Shown piece by piece: positions 16,450 to 24,089 of a DNA stretch of 64,000 bases; within the stretch, counting starts at the first letter, position 1; every line of letters starts with the position of its first letter. Below the pieces are notes generated by a model. The model was not told the DNA's origin, made no database searches, and saw only the letters and a program-made list of their open reading frames with translations. This DNA is from UBA6107 sp964533735 (GTDB lineage Bacteria > Chloroflexota > Anaerolineae > Anaerolineales > Anaerolineaceae): contig CAZHMD010000009.1 in NCBI GenBank assembly GCA_964533735.1, positions 1-64,000 of the forward strand. Direction: 5' to 3'. Position numbers and translations under genes: made by a program.

Positions 16450-17712
16450 TTAGGTGGGCAATGTCACCTTGAGCAGTTTCATCGCTCCAGTGTCCACAGA
16501 AACAACGTGGCACCGCTTGATGTACTTGATCTCAACGTTATCGTTGCGCCAGGCGGTTCCACCGATATTGGTGCTGGAGAGCTCACCAGCCACCCGCTGG
16601 AACATCGTTGCCAGTTCACGACCATCACCAACGGCGATCGGAGTGATGGTATTGGTGCTCAGGTTGGGGAATTGAGCATCGCTTAAAGGCACAACTTCGC
16701 GTCCCTTGTACCGCTTCACGGTCTCATTGGTCGGGTCAGGCTGCAGCAAAGGCCGCCCGGTGCCGTCCACCAGCTGGTCCATCAGGTCAAACCCGGTCTG
16801 GTTGCAGAAGATCTTGGCACTCACGCTGATCGCGGGGTCAAGGCTCTTATTCAAGGCGGTTTTCACAGAGGTGAGAACGGTCTTGTAATCGGTAACGTTC
16901 ACCGCAGGAGAGAGGGCGTTCACGATGGCCAACAACAGACTGGTGTTGGTGAGGCTAACCTTGCGACCGCACCACTTGGCTAGGTATTCCATGATCGCAG
17001 CGGTTGAATCCGTGAGGAGATCACTCGCAACGGGCAGATACCCGCCGTATTTCTTGAGGGTGAACTCGATCTTTTTGAAGGTCGGGCTCTCCATTTCCTT
17101 GATGCGTTCCCCGGAGGGGAAATCAGCCTCGGTGATCTCTGCGAAGGGCAGAGCGGCAGCAGCAACTTCCATTGCACGCCACCCGGAGTAAGCCATGACA
17201 TTTTCAACATTGAAGTAAGGAGCCAGGTCAACGGCTAACCGCTGCTGTTCCTTGATCCTGTTGTCGAACTCGATCGGGTTTAAGAACCCGCCCTCAGAGC
17301 CAGCAGGGGACCCACCGGTCTCGGACAAGGCATCAAAGAGCACCTTGTAAGGTTCAGCTCCGTGCAAACCATTGGCGATGGTTTTGGGGGTAACACCTTT
17401 CCTGAAAGCATTGAAAAACGAATCCAGGTAGGTTTGGCTGCCGCGCAGATCCTGAACTTTCTTGGGTTCAGGATCGCCACCAACAGGTACAAACTTGCTG
17501 GCGGGGTCACCTGTCCCCTGGGTTTGAGCTTGCATGGAGATGTACAACTGATTCATCTTCTTGGCTTCCGCCTGTGCGGTTTCCATTTCTGGAGACAGCT
17601 TCAAAGCTTCCTCAGTTTTATTCGCCTCAAACAAGGCGTCAATCTGATCAGCAAGGTCAGTGACCTTCTGATTTGCCGCCTGAGCGGCATCGTAGTACCG
17701 TTTCAGATTCAT
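16450..17712 (-). CDS. Major capsid protein (HK97 fold)
   Basis: 420 aa. Residues about 1-70 are a coiled-coil delta/scaffold region (ADQIDALFEANKTEEALKL). The body shows the HK97 pattern: GSEGGFLNPIEFDNRI, then KKIEFTLKKYGGYLPVASDLLTDS, then FCNQTGFDLMDQLVDGTGRP and the C-terminal strand FQRVAGELSSTNIGGTAW. The adjacent ClpP-like protease probably removes the N-terminal domain during head maturation. It follows that gene with a 4-bp overlap. Confidence 0.95.
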   Translation of the reverse strand: MNLKRYYDAAQAANQKVTDLADQIDALFEANKTEEALKLSPEMETAQAEAKKMNQLYISMQAQTQGTGDPASKFVPVGGDPEPKKVQDLRGSQTYLDSFFNAFRKGVTPKTIANGLHGAEPYKVLFDALSETGGSPAGSEGGFLNPIEFDNRIKEQQRLAVDLAPYFNVENVMAYSGWRAMEVAAAALPFAEITEADFPSGERIKEMESPTFKKIEFTLKKYGGYLPVASDLLTDSTAAIMEYLAKWCGRKVSLTNTSLLLAIVNALSPAVNVTDYKTVLTSVKTALNKSLDPAISVSAKIFCNQTGFDLMDQLVDGTGRPLLQPDPTNETVKRYKGREVVPLSDAQFPNLSTNTITPIAVGDGRELATMFQRVAGELSSTNIGGTAWRNDNVEIKYIKRCHVVSVDTGAMKLLKVTLPT

Positions 17713-18494
17713 TTTTTGCTCCTTCTAAGCAATTGAATTCTGTCTCGCAGTCGCCGCTCTTCTTCTGAAGGTACCTTCTGCGCAACAGTTGGATTAACCG
17801 GTTCACCGATCTGTTGGATCAATGAATCCGGAACGTGCATATAGTTGGAGAGGCAGTTCGCAAAACCAGGCTGCATCATTCCTGCTGCCTTTTTAACGCT
17901 GCCTGTAACCACCTCGTCGATGAATCCGAAGTCCTTGGCTTCCCTCGCGGTCAACCAGGTTTCATCGGTCATCATTTTTGCCAGTTTTTCCCGCGCCATC
18001 TTGGTCTTGGTTTCATAGGTATCGACGATCGAATCCTTGACGGTCTTCAAAACCTCGAGGAATCCCTTGATCTCGTCGATGGTTCCCCAAGTCAAGCCAG
18101 ATGGATCATGGATCATGAAAAGTGCGCTCTCCCGCATCCGGATGTGGTCCGCCCCGGTAACCATCACCGTGGCAGCGCTGGCAGCTAATCCCACAATATC
18201 TGCGGTTACCTTGCCGGTATATTCCTGCAGGATGGTTCTGATCACGCTTGCAGCGATCACTTCCCCGCCTGGCGAATTGACCAGCACTGTCACCGGCTTA
18301 CCCCCGCCTTTATCGTAGAGTTCTTTTTTGAAGTTTTCCGGAGTTACTTCATCACCCCACCAGCTGTATTCGCTGATAGGGCCAAAGAACTCAAGTTCCA
18401 CCTCACCGGATTCACTCTCGGCTTCATCCCTGAACCTCCAAAAAGGATCGTGGGGTTTTGCCGTGCCTTCAATTACTCGCATCGGATCTCTCAT
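17709..18494 (-). CDS. ClpP-like prohead maturation protease
   Basis: 261 aa. NSPGGEVIAAS and GLAASAATVMV carry the oxyanion region and Ser106, and FMIHDPSG carries His129, the standard order of phage ClpP-type proteases. The C-terminal about 60 residues are basic and disordered (SEEERRLRDRIQLLRRSKK), a likely capsid-interior targeting tail. It lies between portal and capsid as in HK97. Confidence 0.95.
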   Translation of the reverse strand: MRDPMRVIEGTAKPHDPFWRFRDEAESESGEVELEFFGPISEYSWWGDEVTPENFKKELYDKGGGKPVTVLVNSPGGEVIAASVIRTILQEYTGKVTADIVGLAASAATVMVTGADHIRMRESALFMIHDPSGLTWGTIDEIKGFLEVLKTVKDSIVDTYETKTKMAREKLAKMMTDETWLTAREAKDFGFIDEVVTGSVKKAAGMMQPGFANCLSNYMHVPDSLIQQIGEPVNPTVAQKVPSEEERRLRDRIQLLRRSKK

Positions 18495-18499
18495 ATTTA

Positions 18500-19795
18500 T
18501 TACCTCCCGCGGGAATATCCCGCATCGTCCTTGGATGATTCAGTCTCTGCCGGTGCATTAGGATCTGGCTTACTGATGGCTGCCACGGTGCCGTCTTCCA
18601 GGATCACAGCCATATTTGCAGGGATGAAATGCAGATCCCCGCCCGGGTATCCGGACATGTCCTCGATTTGGCGGCCTTCATTTGGAGTAAGTACCCCGGT
18701 CTGGATCCGTTTTGCGATCACTTCAGACCTGGTCTTGGCATCGGTTTTCAAGATCACGTCTCGGTTAAACCGCAGGTACATATACCCTTGCTCATCTTCT
18801 GAGAGCCATTTCAACCTGGCACCCTCTTCGGTTTGCACCAGGTAAGGTTCCAGTGTGGTATTGAGGTAATCCAGGTTCTGCTGCTCGTTGCTGTTGTAAG
18901 CTTCTTTGCCCATATTCAGCTTGTAAAGGGGCATTCCAAAGAATTTTGCAATGTCCACATCAGTCGCCTGGATGCTTTCCAGGAATTGAGCATCAACCAT
19001 TTTCATGGTGATCTGCTCGAATTTGGATACCTTGTTGTCCATTACTGCCAGCCGATAAGCGTTATTGGTCCCACCCATCTGCTCCGTATAAGCGTCACGA
19101 ACCGCATCCCGCGCTTTTTTATCAAGATCCCCACTTAGCCAGATCAATCCACCCGGGTTCAACCCTTGTGCATAAAATTTTGCCTGGGTGGTATGAGCTG
19201 CCAATTGGCGCCCGAATGTTTCTCTTGCATAGGTGATGATCCCTCTGCCCGTGATTCCGTCCGGTGAATTGATGATCATCGCAAAGACTTCGACCGCGGG
19301 AATATATTCAGTGTCACCATTGCTGAATGTGGTCTGATACCACAGGGTGCCATCGATCTTAAAGACCGGGAAAGTGGTAGCCGGGTTCAAGATGAACATT
19401 TCGTTGCGGGAGCCATAAAACCTAATCGGCTTCCAGATGTACCCAGCACCGTGCACCAGGGCACCCATGATGAATACCTTCTTGAAAATAAATGGCATCA
19501 TGTACCGGTTTGGGCTTACTTCCAGCAACCAGGAGATGTTCTGCGTTCGCGCATCCGGCACCAGGCGGTCGATCCTGCCAAGTTGTTTGCTTATAAACGT
19601 CTGCAGCGGCATTTTGGCATAATCATCCGACAGCACATTGAATGCCCGGTATGCTGTGGCCAGCGTTTTACTGGTCTCTTCGTTGACCACCTGCCCGGAA
19701 TTGTTTTGTAGACCACTGAATTGAATAAATTGCGGCAGCGTCATCGTATCCGGGATATTTGGAAACACAGCGTTAATCAAACTTCGCACGATCAT
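18500..19795 (-). CDS. Portal protein (HK97 gp3 family)
   Basis: 431 aa. It has the typical features: an N-terminal TLATAYRAFNVLSDDYAKMP segment, then WLLEVSPNRYMMPFIFKKVF, the DVDIAKFFGMPLYKLNMG segment, and a C-terminal LTPNEGRQIEDMSGYPGGD. It would form the dodecameric DNA entry ring. The gene start overlaps the stop of a small membrane-protein gene (ATGA). Confidence 0.95.
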   Translation of the reverse strand: MIVRSLINAVFPNIPDTMTLPQFIQFSGLQNNSGQVVNEETSKTLATAYRAFNVLSDDYAKMPLQTFISKQLGRIDRLVPDARTQNISWLLEVSPNRYMMPFIFKKVFIMGALVHGAGYIWKPIRFYGSRNEMFILNPATTFPVFKIDGTLWYQTTFSNGDTEYIPAVEVFAMIINSPDGITGRGIITYARETFGRQLAAHTTQAKFYAQGLNPGGLIWLSGDLDKKARDAVRDAYTEQMGGTNNAYRLAVMDNKVSKFEQITMKMVDAQFLESIQATDVDIAKFFGMPLYKLNMGKEAYNSNEQQNLDYLNTTLEPYLVQTEEGARLKWLSEDEQGYMYLRFNRDVILKTDAKTRSEVIAKRIQTGVLTPNEGRQIEDMSGYPGGDLHFIPANMAVILEDGTVAAISKPDPNAPAETESSKDDAGYSRGR

Positions 19796-19953
19796 CGGTT
19801 AACCTTCTTTCCTGAAATCCCGATCAATAATCCCAATGCGATCAAGATTGCACCGGCTACAAAAATGGCAGCTGTGAAGCTTATTCTCCAGGTTGCCCAA
19901 ATAATGAATCCACACCCGATCAAAATAAAGGCATCATCCAAATATTTTTTCAA
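19792..19953 (-). CDS. Small two-helix membrane protein between TerL and portal
   Basis: 53 aa, starting MKKYLDDAFILIGCGFII and ending LIGISGKKVNR, with two hydrophobic segments (about 8-24 and 28-47). The start is TTG 19953, with GGAGG six bases upstream and overlapping the terminase stop (TTGA). The stop overlaps the portal start (ATGA). These couplings make it a real gene in the operon. Small membrane proteins at this position are found in other HK97-like phages, and their function is unknown. Confidence 0.8.
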   Translation of the reverse strand: MKKYLDDAFILIGCGFIIWATWRISFTAAIFVAGAILIALGLLIGISGKKVNR

Positions 19954-21593
19954 AAAATGCCTCCGTCCTCACTCAGGATTACCGCGCTCAAATCCACAGT
20001 GCCTTTGTAAAACTGGGCGCGTGCCACCGCGATGGCCCATGCAACGGTGGTATCAATCCTTTTGGTTCTGATCACTGATTTACCTTTGTGCTCTTTCACG
20101 AACTTGACTTGTTCATTGCCATTCTTGGCCACACTAGCGTTGCCAAAACACCACCGGGCAACCATGTTTTTCTCGTGGGTCATTTTTTTGTTTTTTAACA
20201 ATTGCTCAACCTGGTTGATTGGACCGGTCATAGCCGCAAAAGTCTGAGGAACATCCACGCAGGTGAGCCCTTCCTGCTCCAATTCCTGGATCAACATGGC
20301 AGCAAAGGTGCGGTCGAGAGGCACCTCCTTGATGTTGTAGAGGGTCTTCCAGGACTCGGTGATCCTTTTTTTTACTTCGGTGTAATCCACCACGTTGCCA
20401 GGGGTGGCAGTGATCCATTTATTTTTCAACCATTGGTCATAAGGCACGTGGTCATTCTTGATTCGATCCTCCATGTTGTCTTGTGGAATAAACGGATCCC
20501 AGATCACCCGCCAATCAAGCTGATCTCCCTGGGGAGGAAACACGCCGCATAAAGCAGTTAAGTCAGTGGTCGAGGACAGGTCCATGCCAAGATAACAATC
20601 CTTACCAGCCAGTTCATCCCGCGACCATTCCCCTTCCGTTTGGTCAAATAGATCAATGGGCAGCCAGGTGGTTAATTTAGTGGTGATCCATTGATTGAGT
20701 CGCAGCCACCTGAAGAGACGCTCGTCTGCAGGTTTGTTTTTCGCCTTTACTGCAGCTTCCCGGAATGCCCCGATGCTTATGGTGTGATCCAGGCTTGGGT
20801 TAGCCTGGTACCAGTTAGCTTCGTTGTAAATGTCCTCACCTTCATAATTGAAAACTGCCACATACCAGGTGGGATCAACTTTTTCACCAGCCAGCAACTC
20901 CATAGCGTAATCGTGGATCTCCCACCCGATGGATACCCGGTCCGGATCATCCCCAGCCGTGGTGATCACCCACCAGATCGGTTGCTCACGAGCATCGCCG
21001 GATCCACTGGTCATCACATCCCACAGATCACGATTCGGTTGTGCGTGTAATTCATCAAAAATACAGCAGCTAACGTTCAAGCCGTGCTTGGTATAAGCCT
21101 CCGCGGACTCAACCTTGTAGATCGACCCGGTCCTTATGTCCTCGATCTCTTTCCTGGATTCGGTGATCCGCGCCCGTTTCATCAGTGCTGGAGCCTGCAG
21201 GATCATGTCCTTGGCCACGTTGTAAACCAGAGAAGCTTGTGAGCGGTCTGCAGCGCAGCCATAGATCTCACCGTTCATCTCACCATCTGCAAACGTGTGG
21301 TACAAAGCAGCACCGGCAGCGATCTCGCTCTTTCCATTTTTCTTGGGTACTTCGAGGTAGACAGTCTTATACTGCCTGGTGCCATCCTCTTTTAGCGTGC
21401 CATACACTTCCCGGATGATCTTTTTTTCCCAGTCCAGGAGAGTGAAAGGTTGACCGTGGAACTTACCCTTCGTGTGCTTCAGGCTTTCAAAGAAGCGGAC
21501 CGCCCGGTCAGCATGCGCCTCACTGAACATCAGCGCACCGCCTGTGCAAAAGATGAGCACTGCCAACATTATTGGTAAGAAGAGTTTTCTCAT
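19950..21593 (-). CDS. Terminase large subunit
   Basis: 547 aa if it starts at 21593, where ATG overlaps the TerS stop (ATGA). The first 21 residues look like a signal peptide and are unusual; an internal ATG at 21530 (526 aa, preceded by AGGCGG) may be the true start. Walker A-like VPKKNGKSE (82-90) and Walker B CCIFDELHA (about 176-184) mark the ATPase. The nuclease domain includes YLGMDLSSTTDLTAL. It packages DNA into proheads together with TerS. The sequence fits the Terminase_1 family of HK97-like phages. Confidence 0.95.
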   Translation of the reverse strand: MRKLFLPIMLAVLIFCTGGALMFSEAHADRAVRFFESLKHTKGKFHGQPFTLLDWEKKIIREVYGTLKEDGTRQYKTVYLEVPKKNGKSEIAAGAALYHTFADGEMNGEIYGCAADRSQASLVYNVAKDMILQAPALMKRARITESRKEIEDIRTGSIYKVESAEAYTKHGLNVSCCIFDELHAQPNRDLWDVMTSGSGDAREQPIWWVITTAGDDPDRVSIGWEIHDYAMELLAGEKVDPTWYVAVFNYEGEDIYNEANWYQANPSLDHTISIGAFREAAVKAKNKPADERLFRWLRLNQWITTKLTTWLPIDLFDQTEGEWSRDELAGKDCYLGMDLSSTTDLTALCGVFPPQGDQLDWRVIWDPFIPQDNMEDRIKNDHVPYDQWLKNKWITATPGNVVDYTEVKKRITESWKTLYNIKEVPLDRTFAAMLIQELEQEGLTCVDVPQTFAAMTGPINQVEQLLKNKKMTHEKNMVARWCFGNASVAKNGNEQVKFVKEHKGKSVIRTKRIDTTVAWAIAVARAQFYKGTVDLSAVILSEDGGIF

Positions 21594-22186
21594 CTGCCAT
21601 CACCCAATCCACCATTTTGTGCATACTCACTCACTGACTCATCGAGTAGCTTCTCGAATTCATCAGGTACTTCAGGAGGATCCTTCTCCTTCGGGGCTGC
21701 ACCCGCCCGCGCTCTCGGGGTGAGGTATAGGCTCTGCCGAAGTTTGGTAAGCAGATCACGTTTCCGGTCCGCCCGGCCATCGATCTTGATGATGCCATCC
21801 ATAACATCAGAAGCCTTCGAAGCCATTTTGGCAGCTTCGATCCATTCCTTTTGAGCCTTCAACTCCTCGACCCCCTTCAGCATCGTTTCACACAAGGACA
21901 TTGCACCAGATCGGAGTACGTCCATCTCCTCGAGCTGCTCCATCAGCATGCAGTAATCAATCAGCAGATCCATATCCAACCGGGTGATCACCACAGCTTC
22001 CAGGCTGTCGAACTCCCGGAGCATCCTTCGCCACACCGCTGCTGCCTTGGGGTGTTCCTTCAGTCGCGCTGGCTCGAGTGGCAGCTGGCGCCTGGACCGC
22101 AGCATTTCTTCTTGTGCTTGCCGTTTTTCGGTTTCCGACTTTGTCGAGTGCCGGGTGTGTAAATCCTGGGGTTTAGGGGCAGGCAT
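21590..22186 (-). CDS. Terminase small subunit (P27-like)
   Basis: 198 aa, helical and charged, with a basic N-terminal part (RSRRQLPLEPARLKEHP) and LTPRARAGA near the C-terminus, as in P27-family small terminases that recognise the packaging site. It overlaps TerL by 4 bp and lies 6 bp after the HNH gene. The role is inferred from family character and position. Confidence 0.85.
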   Translation of the reverse strand: MPAPKPQDLHTRHSTKSETEKRQAQEEMLRSRRQLPLEPARLKEHPKAAAVWRRMLREFDSLEAVVITRLDMDLLIDYCMLMEQLEEMDVLRSGAMSLCETMLKGVEELKAQKEWIEAAKMASKASDVMDGIIKIDGRADRKRDLLTKLRQSLYLTPRARAGAAPKEKDPPEVPDEFEKLLDESVSEYAQNGGLGDGR

Positions 22187-22192
22187 GGCTAA

Positions 22193-22630
22193 TTAACTGA
22201 ATTTCTCACATTGGGAATTAATTTCGTGCGGATGACCCTGTGCGCTGTTCATCCCCCTGATGGAAACTTTTTTAGCCCCCCTCCCCTCCGAAGAGAACCC
22301 AACTTCACCAGCGGTCTTCCTGGAATGGCAAGAGTGGCACAAGGATTGGCGTTTCCCGAAGAAGAACTTCCTCGGATCGCCATAATGCCGTTCAACATGA
22401 TCAACGTCCGTTGCTGGGGTGTAGATGTTTGCGCGCAAACATTCTGCACACCAGGGTTCCTTGGCTAGTTGAAGGGCTCGAATGGATTTCCATCGCCGTG
22501 TCCCGTACAAACCCTGAGTGGGCGCGTCCCTTACTACCTGGACCACACCCTTGTGAGAATCGCAAAAGCCTTGATCAACAAGGCTTGAGCATCCCGGATA
22601 TTTACAGGGTTTTACAGGGTTTTTTGGCAT
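22193..22630 (-). CDS. HNH endonuclease next to terminase
   Basis: 145 aa from ATG 22630, which overlaps the stop of the upstream gene (TAATG). An N-terminal zinc ribbon has CKYPGCSSL and GFCDSH. The HNH domain starts LYGTRRWKSIR, with WCAEC, TDVDHVERH and LCHSCHSRKT. HNH proteins next to terminase genes are needed for DNA packaging in HK97-like phages. One copy of the recurring palindrome lies inside the gene (22425-22442) and is read here as CLRANI, a different frame from the other two copies. Confidence 0.9.
   Translation of the reverse strand: MPKNPVKPCKYPGCSSLVDQGFCDSHKGVVQVVRDAPTQGLYGTRRWKSIRALQLAKEPWCAECLRANIYTPATDVDHVERHYGDPRKFFFGKRQSLCHSCHSRKTAGEVGFSSEGRGAKKVSIRGMNSAQGHPHEINSQCEKFS
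22425..22442. repeat. 18-bp palindrome, copy 2 of 3
   Basis: ATGTTTGCGCGCAAACAT, followed by TCT as in the other two copies. It is located within the HNH gene. Confidence 0.9.
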
Positions 22631-22923
22631 TAAACTCTCTTCTTTTGTTTGAATGGGATGGGCTCGTGACCGAGACACTTGAGCTGATTAACCAAAGCAT
22701 GAGCCCAAGCCTTCCAATCCTTGAGCTCTCTCTCAAGTTCATCAACTCGATTCGTCAATGGTGTAAGTAACTGCATCACTGTCTGCCTGATTTGCTCATT
22801 TGTTTCTGCACAATCCTTATCGGCCTCAGCCTGAATCTTCTTGCGCTGTAGGAGCCCTGTTACTGCAGCCCCCACAGCCACGCCTACTAAACCAATGATC
22901 GCAACTAGGACAGTCTCTGACAT
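22630..22923 (-). CDS. Small membrane-anchored coiled-coil protein (lysis candidate)
   Basis: 97 aa with one N-terminal transmembrane helix (about 5-27, Gly/Val/Ala-rich) and a charged coiled coil (about 30-80). It lies between a multi-helix membrane protein and HNH/terminase. The topology fits a holin-like or spanin-like protein. There is no family hit that I can name. Confidence 0.65.
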   Translation of the reverse strand: MSETVLVAIIGLVGVAVGAAVTGLLQRKKIQAEADKDCAETNEQIRQTVMQLLTPLTNRVDELERELKDWKAWAHALVNQLKCLGHEPIPFKQKKRV

Positions 22924-22927
22924 GGGA

Positions 22928-23359
22928 TTACCCTTGGATGCGTTCTAGCTTAGCTTCCGTCACATCAACAGGTTGAGGACTGGCCACATATGCCAGTTGA
23001 TTCCCGCCTGCAGCAAGGAAGATATAAATCGCCAGTGTTCTCAAACTGGTTTGGGTGCATTCGATTCCTGGGATTGTGAATATGCTTGTACAAGTCCCTA
23101 CGAAAATTACAACCGAAAGCAGAATAACCAGCGCCAGATTTACTGTCGATTTTTGAGCTGAATTCAATGCGGCAAATTGGGTCCTTAGCGAAGGGAGGTA
23201 TGTGAACATGATCGACAAAACCGCAGATGCCAGGAGGAGCAGGATCTCAACACTCAGAGACCATTCAGGCGGGAGGATACTATTCACTGCCAGTAAGAGA
23301 AAAACAATAACCACCAAAAGAACAAGTCCAATTCCAAACCATTTCAAAAAACCTTTCAT
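22928..23359 (-). CDS. Putative holin, multi-pass membrane protein
   Basis: 143 aa from ATG 23359, which has GGAGG five bases upstream (an in-frame ATG at 23371 overlaps this site). There are four likely transmembrane helices (about 5-28, 35-56, 74-93 and 105-125) and a short charged end. It is the first gene after the early terminator and next to another membrane protein, so it is a holin candidate. This would separate it from the endolysin by the whole late operon. Confidence 0.55.
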   Translation of the reverse strand: MKGFLKWFGIGLVLLVVIVFLLLAVNSILPPEWSLSVEILLLLASAVLSIMFTYLPSLRTQFAALNSAQKSTVNLALVILLSVVIFVGTCTSIFTIPGIECTQTSLRTLAIYIFLAAGGNQLAYVASPQPVDVTEAKLERIQG

Positions 23360-23404
23360 TTCATCCTCCATTCGATTTGTGTGTGGGATTTGTGGAGTTA
23401 AAAC

Positions 23405-23455
23405 AAAAACGCCCGCATCCGCGGCCGTCTCGTAAGACCGTGAATGCCGGGCGGT
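23405..23455 (-). terminator. Terminator between early and late regions
   Basis: On the leftward strand CGCCCGGCAT (23453-23444) pairs with ATGCGGGCG (23418-23410) with one bulge, around an inner GTCT/AGAC stem. TTTTTGTTTT follows. It lies between the Zn-ribbon gene (23520) and the holin candidate, so it separates early from late transcription and is a plausible antitermination point. Confidence 0.8.
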
Positions 23456-23519
23456 AAACTCCAGCGCTCCCTATTCGTATTGTATATTTATATTAGCACG
23501 TTTTTACTATTTTTGCACA

Positions 23520-23735
23520 TTATTCTTTGTGGCTTTTGACTCTCTCTATCAGGTTTTCAAGCATATTATCAGTCATCGACCAATGGAACTTCTTGCCGCA
23601 ATTGACACAAACCCCATCAATTTTACTGGCCAAGATCCCCCCAACATTGCAAAGAAGAATCCCTTCAACTTCAATTGTCCACCCGATCGGAGCCCCACAT
23701 TTTGGATTTACACAAAACATCTCTTTTTCAGCCAT
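23520..23735 (-). CDS. Small zinc-ribbon protein
   Basis: 71 aa from ATG 23735, preceded by GGAG. It has two Cys pairs, CVNPKCGAP and CVNCGKKFHW, which form a zinc ribbon. It is the last gene of the early leftward operon, just before the terminator. This may suit a late-transcription or antitermination factor, but only the ribbon is seen. Confidence 0.7.
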   Translation of the reverse strand: MAEKEMFCVNPKCGAPIGWTIEVEGILLCNVGGILASKIDGVCVNCGKKFHWSMTDNMLENLIERVKSHKE

Positions 23736-23737
23736 GC

Positions 23738-24082
23738 TCACCACTCCGTTGAACAAAGGAATCCGCGTCCGTTGTGAAGCACCCATGCCCAGGCAGGAGC
23801 GGTAACAAAGAACAGATCCCGATCTTTTGGCCGCTCGATTTTTGAAAATAAAGGATAGCTTTTCTCTTCATCCTCAAACCAAAGTTTTATTAATGCATCA
23901 TCATCGATTTGAACATAAGGTTCCATATCCGATATGCCGCAGGAATCCTGCCGCGTTTCGCCAACATGCTCAAAATATGTCTTCTCGGCGTCAGCCGCGT
24001 CGAAGGCAACGAATGTATCAGTATCATCAGCGAAAAGATGAAGCCTTTGTATACGAATTGGAAATGTCTTTTTGTTTTTCAT
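23738..24082 (-). CDS. Hypothetical early protein
   Basis: 114 aa, acidic, no Cys cluster or membrane segment, with many aromatic and acidic residues (HLFADDTDTFVAFDAADAEK). Good GAGGG ribosome site. It overlaps nothing and sits between the initiator and the Zn-ribbon gene. I do not recognise a family. Confidence 0.7.
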   Translation of the reverse strand: MKNKKTFPIRIQRLHLFADDTDTFVAFDAADAEKTYFEHVGETRQDSCGISDMEPYVQIDDDALIKLWFEDEEKSYPLFSKIERPKDRDLFFVTAPAWAWVLHNGRGFLCSTEW

Positions 24083-24089
24083 TTTTCCC

